A stretch of DNA of 64,000 nucleotides from contig QPMI01000039.1 in the NCBI GenBank assembly GCA_004431415.1, positions 496,001-560,000 on the forward strand, in the 5' to 3' direction. The notes beneath the pieces are model-generated. The model made no database searches and was not told the DNA's origin. It saw only the letters and a program-made list of their open reading frames with translations. Of this stretch, positions 20,971 through 30,633 are shown one piece after another. Each line of letters starts with the position of its first letter. Position 1 is the stretch's first letter. Source of the stretch: Cyanophora paradoxa (Eukaryota; Glaucocystophyceae; Cyanophorales; Cyanophoraceae). Made by a program: the position numbers and the translations under genes.

Positions 20971-23900
20971 TAACGGCGGCGACGGGGGGAACGGCGGGAA
21001 CGGCGGGGACAACAACCCGGGCGGCCCGTGCGCCGTCGTCGCCGGCGACCTGCCCGGCTACGAGGACCTCGAGTCGCCGTGCGCCGCCGCCGCGGCCGCC
21101 CCCGCCACCGCCACCGCCGCCCAACGATTTCGCCGACGCGGTCGGGCGGGCGGCGGCGGGGGCAGGGTGGCGCGGCTGGCGTACACGATGCAGTTCGCGG
21201 TGACGCCGGCGCTGCTGGAGCCGGTCCTCCTGGGTCTCGGCTACGACCTGGCGGGCGTGGACGAGGAGCAGATCGTCTACAACATCCAGGGCGACGCCAG
21301 CGACTGGAACGCCGTCTTCGGCCCGGGCGGGCCCTCCAACTTCCTCAACGAGGACGACGCAAGCCGCCCCGCCCCGCCCTCCGGCCCCCGCCCGCCCGCC
21401 GCCGATCGTGACGCGCCGGCCGGGGCGCAGCTGACGGAGTTCCTCGAGCGCCCCGAGGCGCGCTTCGCGTGGGAGGAGAATCCCCGCTTCGACACGGCCC
21501 GCGAGATGGCGCAGGCCGTCATCGCCGTCTACGACGGTGCCCAGCCGCCCGCCGCCGACTCGAGCTCGCGCCTTCCGCGGCCTCCGGATCCGCTCAACCC
21601 CGCTCGCAGGCCAGACGCTCCAGTTCAACGGCACTTACGCGAACTACCAGGGCAGCGCCCCGGACTGCCTCCTCCACATCGCCGAGTGGCGCGCCCTCCC
21701 GACGCCGGGCCGCCGGCGCGCCGGCCCCGCAGCTGACGGCCGCGCAGGCGCAACTGCGGCTCGAAGCCCTTCGCCGAGCCTGAGTGCAAGGAGACTCCGG
21801 ACCCGGAGCCGCCGGTCGACCCCAAGGACCCCTGGTGCGCCGCCGTGCTTGTCCGCGTCGCCCGCCTGTGCGTGCTGACGCCGGGGCCCGGCGCGCAGCG
21901 ACTTCTGCTCGGAGGGGTGCGAGAAGGGCGACCTGAAGCAGGTGGACTGTCCGTGCCCCGCGGAGCACGAGTACACGCACGGCTCGCTCGAGGCCAACGC
22001 GAAGATCATCGCTGGCGGCGAGGACGGCTGCTGCACCGAGGCCCGCCCGCCCCGCCGGCCCGCACGGGCAGGGCCTCAGGCATCTGACCTGCGGTGCGCG
22101 CGCAGGCGAAGGAGCTGCTGGCGGAGATCACGCAGGACCGCTGCCAGACGACGCCCTGCTCCGAGCCCGACGGTGTCAAGGTCTACGAGGCCGAGTACAA
22201 GCGGCCCTTCAAGGGTGCCCCCGCCCGCCCCGCCCCGCCCCGCCTGCGCCGCTCCGCACCCGCCGACGGGCCGCAGTGATCGGCGAGGTGAAGGACTGCG
22301 GGGAGAAGAAGTTCTACGGTGACGCCCTCTACACCAACGAGGCCGAGCGCTGCGGCACCGTCGGGTGCGCGGGGCGGCGCCTGGCCGGCCGCCCCGCCTC
22401 TTGACGGCGGCGCGCAGGGCCACGCAGAAGTTCAAGATCACCGGGACGGACTACAAGGTGGTGGACTACAAGGAGACGGGCACGATCGAGACGACGCAGC
22501 AGGTCGAGACCGACAAGGTCTACTTCGGCAAGACCAAGGTCTTCTGTGCGCGGTTCCCGCCTCCCGTCTTCCGTCCGGGGCGCCCCTGAGCGGCCGCTGC
22601 AGACGACAAGACGCCGATCCTGAAGGAGCTCGACTGCCCCGAGTACAAGGTGCGCCCCGCCCGCCCGCCCGCGGCCGCCGCGTGCCCGTCGCGGCGCCGA
22701 GCGCCCCCGCCGCAGTTCGGGGACCTGCACTTCGCGGCGACCTGCGAGCCGAAGATTGACTACGAGAGCGTGGTCATCCCGGAGCCGGGCAAGTGCGACC
22801 CCGTCGACAAGTACTACTGCCACGTCGGCCCGTGCGAGGACCTCACCGTCTGCAACGTCGACCTCGAGGTCTGCCCGCACGACGAGGAGTGCTGCGAGAG
22901 CGACTTCAAGACCCCCTGCGAGCTGCCCAAGTGCGCCGGCGCCCCGCCGGCCGCCCGCCCCGCCCCGCCACACCGGCCGCCGCCGACTGTGCGCAGGATC
23001 GCGCTGCACGGGTGCGAGCAGCTGGCGACGCTGCCGCGCGTGTGCGAGGAGCAGCTGCCGTGCGGCTTCAAGGAGGCGCTGGAGTGCGGCGGCTGGAGCC
23101 TCGAGGACGTCTTCGAGGCGAAGCCCTTCCACGCGTGCACCGAGCAGACCGTCCACGTCGACAAGTGCCTCAACGTGACGATCGCCGAGCAGCCCTACAA
23201 GCTCACCTACACGGTCCGCCGAGCCCTCGGGGCGGGCGCGCCGGCTCCTGCCGCTCTGCGCTCACGGGGCGCCCGGCGAGCAGACGAAGCAGCCGGTCGA
23301 CTGGAAGGCTTACGTGGAGAAGCATGGCCACGCGGACTGGACGCAGGAGGGCAAGGCCTGGGTGCGCGCGGCGCCCTCCCCGCCTGCCCCGGGGCCCGGC
23401 CCGGCCACAGCTGAGGCGCGCCGGACCGCAGGCCGAGGGCTGCTACAAGCAGTACAACGACGTCAAGATCAAGGGCTACTTGTGCGCCCTCCCCGCCCCC
23501 CAGCGCAACTGGGACGCGGGCCGGCCTGACGGGCGGGCAGCATCAAACCGGCGCTGGAGACAGGCACCATCAAGACCTACGTCTTCCAGAAGCCCGACGC
23601 GCCGAACGAGCCGTGCGAGAAGTACGTGCCCGGCGACTGCTGCGAGAACGAGGTGCGCCCCCGGCGCAGGGCGCGGGGCTGCCTCGCGCGGCTCCGCCCA
23701 CGCCGACGCTGCGGGCGCAGGTGAAGCCGTGCGGAGAGGTGCGCTTCTGCGACTACAACTTCGACAACGCCAAGTGGAAGGAGGCGGACGAGCACGGCTG
23801 CAAGAAGCAGTGCACCTTCAACGTCTGCGAGGACGTGCACAACAAGCACACCGAGTGCACGCCCACCGGCGTCATCGAGTTGTGCGTCCGCCGCCCCACG

Positions 23901-25438
23901 CCGTCGGCCGGCGGCCCCTTCTCACTCGCGATCGGCGGGGGCGGCAGCGCGCCGGCGTTCTGCCCGAAGTACGCCAAGTGCCCCGTCCTCCTCAAGATCA
24001 AGCCCCAGCACGAGTGCATCGACAAGGCGCGCTGCCCCGCAGCTCGATCCAGCCCGCCCTCGATGCTGACGAGGGCGCCTCGCACGATCGGCGGGCGCAG
24101 TGCGAGGTGCTGGAGCAGTTCCTGGACGGGGACGCGCTCCACTCGGACGATATCGGCGTGCCGAAGGACGAGCTCTACGACGACGAGTACTTCTGCGTGC
24201 GCCCCGCCCCGCCCCGCCCCGCGACCTTCGGCCCACTATCACGCTTTGACGCCCCGCGGCAGGTGCGCAAGTGCAAGCTCATCGACGGCACGTACGAGCA
24301 GGTCGGGCCGTACCCGGCGTGCGACGGCGAGGGGAACTGCGACCCGTGCGACCCGGACCTGCCGGCGAGCAAGGGCGGCTGGGCGGAGGACGTCGTCTGC
24401 TGCGACGAGAAGAACCACAAGGCGCAGGAGTTCTACGAGAAGCTGCCGTGCTACTACGAGCTCGTTGCCAAGCTCTGCGAGCTCAAGGCCCGCCCCGCCC
24501 GCCCGCGCGGCGCTGCCGGCCCTGACCGCGAGTGCGCCTGCAGCTGTACAAGCTCGAGACGCTGAAGGAGCTCGGCGCCAAGAAGGAGGCGGTGCGCGCG
24601 CAGCCTCCCCGGCCCCGCGGGCCCTGCCGCGGCCTAGCTGACGCCGGCTGCAGCTCATCGAGCTCGAGTGCGAGCTGGAGGAGCTGAAGCACGACTACCC
24701 CCTCGACGAGAAGGCGATCGCGTGCCTGGAGAAAGACATTGAGGAGTACAAGTGCGACATCGCGCGGCTGTACGGCGGCCTGGAGGAGCTGAAGGGCCAG
24801 ATCGAGTGCCTGCGCGGGGAGGTCACCGAGAAGCAGGCCGAGCTCAAGTGCCTCCTCGAGGAGAGCCACATCGAGCGTGCGCCCCGCCCCGCCCCGCCCG
24901 CCCCGCCCCGCCCGGTCCGGCCCCCGAGCCCGAGCGCGGGGCGGCAGTGAAGCACGACCCGTTCGACATCTGCAACGCGACGCACCACGACTGCTGCGCG
25001 GCGGAGATCGAGCACGTCGTCAAGCTCCTCTCGACCCCGGACGCCGAGGTCGCCAGCGTCCCGCAGGAGGAGATCGACGCCGCCGCCGCCGTGCGCCCCG
25101 CCGGCCTCCCCGCGCCCGCCCCGCGATTCATCTGACAGGCTCGGTGCGGGGGCAGATCGTCGACAAGCTCGCCGTCGGCGAGGCCGTCACCTTCGAGCCG
25201 AGCGCCGACGTCGAGCCCGTCGCCCCGGCCGCCGATCCGGTGCCCGCTGCTCCATCTCCTCACAGCTCGCGCTTGCCCTCTAAGCCCTTCCCCGCGGCAG
25301 GCTGTCGCGGAGTTCGACGTCGACAGTGCATCGCTCACGGACAGCGGCGCGGAGGAGAGCGACTCTGGCGAGGAGGGCGCGGCGGCCGACGAGGCCGCCG
25401 CCATCGACGCCGCCGTCGCCGGCATCGCCGTCTACTGA
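20588..25438 (+). CDS. Cysteine-rich protein with C-terminal coiled coil, copy 1
   Basis: Family not recognised. ATG 20588 (MSTETEAAPATLPEVLLAP), TGA 25436-25438, with about 20 short introns. N-terminal exons are acidic (ADELLVEILGNHSDV), followed in this copy by a Gly/Asn-rich exon (GGNGGDGGN...), a globular stretch (VTPALLEPVLLGLGYDL, DEEQIVYNIQGDASDWN) and the exon ending DPKDPW. Then comes a long cysteine-rich part shared by all three copies (CPCPAEHEY, PHDEECCESDF, DPCDPD, VCCDEKNHKAQEF), a Lys/Glu coiled coil (LECELEELKHDYPLDEKAI) and an acidic tail ending GIAVY. No signal peptide or membrane segment is evident, so paired cysteines in a cytosolic or structural protein, or metal binding, are possible. 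At least three introns (21360-21430, 22041-22105, 24488-24543) appear to use GC donors. Paralogues lie at 30634-35101 and 41284-45752. Confidence 0.7.
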
Positions 25439-25844
25439 GCGCCCCGCCCTCGCCGCCGGCCCGCCGGCGCCGGCGCCCCGACTTGTACCATAGCATGTTG
25501 TAACACCCGCCCCTTTTTCGTTTAATTTAGTTCTCGCGCTTATTGTGATCACTTGATCATAAACCGAAGCTGTGATCATGAGCTGAGACTCGCGATCATC
25601 GAATCGCCGATCGAGTCCAGATCGGTGACTCTGATGATGATCACTAGAAATCGCTTGGGACTTAAGCAGCTCATCACGGGATCCACGGCCGCGAGCCGCA
25701 GGTGCACTCCGAGGCTTAGGCTTGCTTCATGCGCATGAATGTTGAAGAAGTTGCGCCTATTCTGGTTTCTGCCGTTGCAATTTAAATTTTCGATATCCGA
25801 ATTCAACTTCAATACGATACGAGTTGAACGCGAGAGCTCGAGCC
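25439..25844. terminator. Convergent 3' intergenic region (cysteine-rich gene / ALG3)
   Basis: About 405 bp between two convergent genes, clearly AT-richer than the genes. It has many TGATCA/GATCATGA palindromic elements around 25546-25650. It should contain both polyadenylation sites, although no canonical AATAAA was pinpointed. The same region occurs inverted at 40867-41283, beside cysteine-rich copy 3, but without ALG3. Confidence 0.45.
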
Positions 25845-27877
25845 CTACTGCGCCTTGGAGCGGCCGGACTTCGAATTCTCGCGGCCCTCGCGGCCCTCGT
25901 CGGCGGGGGCGGGGCGGAGGAGGAGGGCGAGGAGGACGGCGACGTGGGCGGCAGCGACGACGCCGGACGCGCCCCGCCGCACGAAGCACACGTCGCACTC
26001 CTCCAGCCCTACGCGCGCGCGCGCCGCCGCCTCGCCGTCAGACAAGATTCCAGGTAGAGCGAGCGGGGAAGGCAGTCGACGCACCAGGGTCGATGACGCA
26101 ATCCGCGCTGACGTCCTGCAAGGCGGGCGGGTGAGCCGGACGGGCCACGAGCTCGAGTCGAGTCGCGTGGGCGGGGCGGGGCGGGCCTCGGGGCAGCCGC
26201 TCCACTGGTTCCAGGCGAGCTCGAGGACAAGGCCGAGGCCGGCGATGGCGGGGAGCGGGAGGCCGTGGAGGGCGAGCCCGAGGGGCAGCGTCTGCTGGTA
26301 CCACACGAAGAACGAGTCTGCCGCGCCGCCGCGTCATGATCAGCCGAGTCGAGAGCGGGGCGCGGCGGCAGACAGTGGAGGGAGCGGGCGAAGGCGACGC
26401 CGACGAGGTTCGAGGCGACGAGCACGCCCGCTGTCCACCGCGGGCCCGGCCCGGGCGCCCTCGCGCGGTGGTCCGCTCTGGAGAGAAGGGCGCGGCGGAG
26501 GCCAGAGAGGCCGAGCCAGCCGCCGGGGCGCAGCGCGAGGGCGGCGAGGGCGGCGAGGTGGCCGGCGAGGAGCGCCCCGTGGAAGACCCGCGAGGCGAAG
26601 AGGTCGGGCGGCAGGAACTTCCAGTTGTACGAGAGCTGCCCGCCTGTTGTTAGGGCGCCGCGGCGGCGCCGCCGGGCCGTGCGGGGCCGCACCATGTGGT
26701 GGAAGCGGCGGCCGAACTCGAAGGCAGCGCCCAGGAACGAGCCTGCGCGCCCGGGCGCTCAGTGCGCGGGTGCGCCGGCGGGGGCGAGGGCGGGCGGGGC
26801 GGCGGGGCGCGCGGGGCCGGTGGAGGAGGAAAGGGATGCCGAGAAGGGGCTGCAGGGCCGCCGCCCCGAGGAGCGCGCCGGCCGCGCCGAGCGGGCCCCG
26901 CGCCCGCAGCAGCACGACCGCCAGGCCGGGGCGTACAGCAGCGCCGACATCTTCACGCTGCCGGTACGCGGTTGGGGGGGGGGAGACCTGGAGGGGTACG
27001 GGGCGGGGACCTGACGGCGAGGGAGAGGAGGAAGGCGGCGGCGACGGGGCGGCCGCGGACGACGGCCGCGTGGAGCGCGAGGTGCGCGAGGGTCACCTGC
27101 GGCGGCGTCGGCGTCCGCGGGCGGGGGCGGGGCCGGGGCGAGGCGGGCCTGCCAGCAGTCGTTGAAGAGACCGTTCACGAACACGTTTCGCGTGCGCACA
27201 GCGACGTACGTCAGCCCGCAGAGCAGCCACGGGCGCGAGCCGGGCTGCGGAATCGCTGAGCCGCGATCGAGTGGGAACGCAAGCGCTGAGTGGCGGCGGG
27301 CGGGGGCGGCACCGGAGCGGCGGCCTCGTAGATGCCGGAGACAAGCCACGCGTTCAGCGCCTGCACCGCCGTGTGGGGCCGCGGCCGATCGCATGAGCAG
27401 CTGCAGCTGCATGCGCAGAGCGGACCTGCAGCACGCCGTAGATCGCCTGCAGCAGCGCGACGCGCCGCCCGCCGTCGGAGATGTAGTGCAGCGCTACGTG
27501 AATCCACACGTGCCCGCCCGGATACACCAGCGGCCTGGCGGGATCCGGAGCGCTCGCGTCGGGTTCGAAATTCGAGCGCGCGCGCGCTGCAGCTGGCGCG
27601 GACCCCGTGCGGCCCTCGATGGCCTCGTAGTCGCGTTCTCCACTGACGATGTGATCGACCTGGTCCATGTAGGCCCACCTGCGAGCGCGGCGGGAGGCAC
27701 AGATCAGCACTGCGCGGCCCGCGGGCGGCCAGAGCCCGACGCGGACCAATCGATCGCATGGAAAGGCCCGTGGATCGCGAAGGCGACGTTCAGGACGATA
27801 TCCAGCAGCAGCAGCCACGTCCGCCAGCCGAGCCCCGCGAGCCGAGTCGCGGGCGCTCCGACCGCCGCCTTCGCCAT
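25845..27877 (-). CDS. ALG3: ALG3, Dol-P-Man:Man5GlcNAc2-PP-Dol alpha-1,3-mannosyltransferase
   Basis: Adds the first dolichol-P-mannose-derived mannose to the lipid-linked N-glycan precursor in the ER lumen; a polytopic membrane enzyme (GT58). Recognisable ALG3 blocks in order: HAIDW followed by WAYMDQV (family IDWKAYM), YEAIEGRTGPLVYPGGHVWIH (family DTGPLVYPAGFVYI), VFVNGLFND (IFVLRLFND), VKMSALLYAPG (VKMNVLLFAPG), YNWKFLPPDLF (VNWRFLPEALF), SNLVGVAFARSLHYQFFVWY ([20 protein letters not shown]) and ELAWNQW. TAG is at 25845-25847. The chosen ATG (27877, MAKAAVGAP) directly precedes the first hydrophobic segment, as in the family; an in-frame ATG at 28114 would add 79 residues and leave only 64 bp to the divergent CH-ASH copy. 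Introns are short and C-rich. This is the only complete ALG3 in the window; partial copies lie at 17.9-18.6 and 37.1-37.8 kb. Confidence 0.92.
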
Positions 27878-28178
27878 CTGGGTGCAGCGCGCATGCAACT
27901 GGCCGCGCTCCGGAGCCGCTAGCGCTGCGATCGAACGAACGAGCTTCAAGTTGAAGTCTCCTGTACCCGGGGCGAAGTGGTCGAGCGGCGCCAGCACGTG
28001 TTCTAGAGCGCTGCACGCATAGCATAGTGCCGCAGAAGCGTTAGGGACGGCGAGCAGCGCGACCGAAGAGCGCTGGGAGTTCGGAGGCCCAGCGTTGCCG
28101 TACGGCACGACCATCCAGAGAGATTCTGAACCTAGCTAGCAGCTCTTTCGAGCAACGGTGAGCGGTTCCAGGCTGTCC
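27878..28178. promoter_or_regulatory. Bidirectional intergenic region ALG3 / CH-ASH
   Basis: Head-to-head start codons (ALG3 27877 minus; CH-ASH copy 28179 plus) are 301 bp apart, or 64 bp if the upstream ALG3 ATG is used. The arrangement is preserved at 17574-17893 and 37838-38158, so it predates the duplications and probably acts as a shared promoter. No TATA box or named element was identified. Confidence 0.45.
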
Positions 28179-30245
28179 ATGGCGTCGTTCGGGCGGGCGC
28201 CAGCTCCTGTCTTCGGCTCCACGCGCAAAGTGAACGCGCTCGATGCTCAGGGCTACAGGGTGCGTTCCTCCTTGCGATGCAGTCGAAGGCGGCGTATGTC
28301 GCGGCCGTGGCTTCTGAGCTGGCCGCTTGGACCCCGCGGCGTACACCCAGCGCCCGCTGAGATGCGCGTTCGGCAGGTCGCCGGTGCGAGCGGCATGCAC
28401 ACGGTGGATCCTGAGGAGGAGGCCGGTGCGCCGCCGCTCGCTCGCTCCGGACGCCCCGCCCGTCGACACGCGTCGGGGGCCGCAGCGTACCTCGAGTGGT
28501 TCAACAAGTCGTTACAGGACGACGCGGACATCGGCTCGTTCGTGCCGCTCGCCCCGGACCAGCTCTTCGCGCTCCTCGTCGAGCCCTACGTCTGGTGGTG
28601 CGCCGCGGGCCGCCCCGCCCGCCCCGGATTTGATCCGCGTCCGTTGCGAGCGCGGGGGCGGCGCAGCAAGCTCCTGAACCGCCCCTCGCCGGGGGTCTTC
28701 ACGGCGGAGCAGGTCCGCTCCATGAAGGGCCAGGTCCGCCCCCCGCCGCCCCTCGCGCCCCGCCGCAGGTTCGGAGCTGACGCCGGGCGGCAGACGCGGC
28801 GCATCCAGCAGGTGAACAACCTGAACGCCATCATTCAGAATATGCAAATGCGAGCCGCCGCGTCTCCAACTTCGGCAGCGACATGAAGGCGGGCCCAGCG
28901 CCCCGCGTACCCCCCCTCGCCGCCTCACGCTGTACCCAGGACTCGGAAGTGTACACGCACCTGCTGTACCAGGTCGGGCGCTTCGACGGCTGCGACATGA
29001 GTCCCCTGCAGGCGCCCCCGCCCCGCCCGCCCGCCAGCACGGGCCGCCCGCTCGGGCCGCCCGCGCTGACCCGCCGGCTGCAGAACCGGAACCTGGTGGA
29101 CCGGGCGGCCGCGGTGCTGGTGCAGGCGGACAAGATCGGCTGCCGCCGCTTCGTCAAGAAGGAGACCATCGTCGCCGTGCGCCGTACCCCCCGGGGCGGG
29201 GGGGGGGGGTAGGGGCTCACGCGGAGCGCAGGGGAACGAGCGCCTGAACCTCGCGTTCGTCGCGACCATCTTCAACGAGCGCAACGGGCTGAACCTGCCA
29301 CTGGGTACGCGATCGGATCCCCGCCCCCGCCGGGCGCTGGGGTACGCGGCACGATCCGCCTTCGCCGCAGGCCAGTGCACGTTCGAGCCGAAGGCGATCC
29401 AGCTGACGGCCCCGGAGGGGGGGTACGCGACGGCCTCGTTCAAGATCTGGAACCAGGGGCGGGGCCCGATGCTCTGGGCCGCCGACCACCCGCACTGGAT
29501 CCGGACGGCGGAGCCGCGGCAGGGGTACCTGGAGTGCGGGGCGTGGCAGACGGTGCACCTGACCGTGCTCTGCGCGACGGCGGGGGACGTGCGCGGGGCG
29601 CTCGAGATCACGGGCGGGGAGGCGCCGGCGGCCCTGCCCGTCTCGGTCCGCGTGGTGCCCGGGGTGCTGGAGATCGAGCCGGCGGAGCTGGTCTTCGAGG
29701 TGCCCGAGCTCGGCCAGTGCCGCCGCCAGCTCTCCATCCGCAACGCGTGCGCCCCGCTCCAGAATACCCTTTGGAGCCCGTCCGACGCGTACCCTCCCGC
29801 AGCGGCGCAGGATCGATGACGTGGCGCCTGGAGATGGGGCCGGGACCGGTACCCGTGCCCCCTTCCTCCCCGCCCCACTTCTCACCTTACCCCCCACGGC
29901 AGGGCCCCGCCCGGGGCGAGGACGCAGTACCTCGAGGCGACGAGCGGGGGGGTACGCTGGAGGCGAGGCAGGCGGCCTGCATCGAGGTGAGCGCAGCGGC
30001 AGCGGGCCAGGGCGGCATCGGAGCGCCGCGCTGACTTGGCCTGGGGCCAGGCGCGGGCGCCGCGGCAGCCGGAGGGCTTCGGGACGCGGCGCGCCTCGGT
30101 GGTCGTGAGCGGCGGGGGTTACCGCCGCGAGATCCCCTGCACCATCTCCTCCCTCCAGGGCCCGCCCCTCACCTCTCCCTCCCGCCTTCGCTTTTGAGCG
30201 CCTGGCGCAGGGGTGCTGCGGGTGGACCCGCCCCAGCTGCTCTTA
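28179..30245 (+). pseudogene. Truncated CH-ASH gene copy (CH domains plus first ASH units), copy A
   Basis: Inverted copy of about 14.96-17.57 kb. It starts with the same ATG context (MASFGRAPAPVFGST) and keeps the CH blocks (FGSDMK/DSEVYTHLLYQV, ADKIGCRRFVKKE) and the first ASH unit (FKIWNQGRG, HWIRTAEPRQGYLEC). Lesions: the intact gene reads GCAGCTCAAAGG where this copy reads GCAGTCGAAGG (a 1-nt loss in exon 1), and the donor TTGGTCCCC has become TTGGACCCC, losing GT. Near 28840-28870, CH1 exons equivalent to GCQLVNISGADIADG and the following exons are missing. Homology to the intact gene ends at about 30245, inside DPPQLLLEV. Likely a pseudogene. Confidence 0.85.
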
Positions 30246-30633
30246 GAGGTGCATGATCCGAATTTCATCGAGCCATTCGCAATTGCAAAGCCAAACAGTT
30301 TGTTCGAGCTTCGGACCCGGATCCGGATCCGTTCGCGCATCCGCAACTTCAGTCACACGCGCATTCATGAATTCGAAGCTAGTGCACGTGCCCAGCCCGT
30401 GCACGCGCACGTGCCACGGTGGCCGTACGCGTGGGAAGCTGCGGAAGTCCCACGCATGTGCAAGTGTAATACCGACCCCCAGCTCGAGTCTCATACCATG
30501 TACGAGGCATCCGTTAAATTGATCACGATAAGCGAAAAAACGAAGAAAGGGCAGGGTGATTATAATTACAATACGCTATTGTACACGTGCCTGCTCGCGG
30601 GCGGCGGCGGGGCGGCGATTGAGGGCGGGGCGC
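30246..30633. other. Duplication junction spacer
   Basis: AT-richer, non-coding by inspection. From 30246 to about 30343 it matches 40776-40866, so the truncated CH-ASH copies A and B share one breakpoint. After that the sequence is unique up to the 3' end of cysteine-rich copy 2. It contains GGATCCGGATCC and a string of CACGTG-type elements around 30400-30425. Confidence 0.5.

Noticed and set aside
28112-28114. ATG at 28114 as ALG3 start
   Set aside because: It would add 79 residues unlike ALG3 N-termini and leave only 64 bp to the divergent gene. The ATG at 27877 sits right before the first membrane segment as in the family, though the longer form is not excluded.
28260-28284. 23-nt intron in exon 1 of the CH-ASH copies (GTGCG...GCAG)
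   Set aside because: The intact gene reads through the same 23 nt in frame. The copies simply lack one C after GCAG, so a frameshift in the copies is the simpler explanation.
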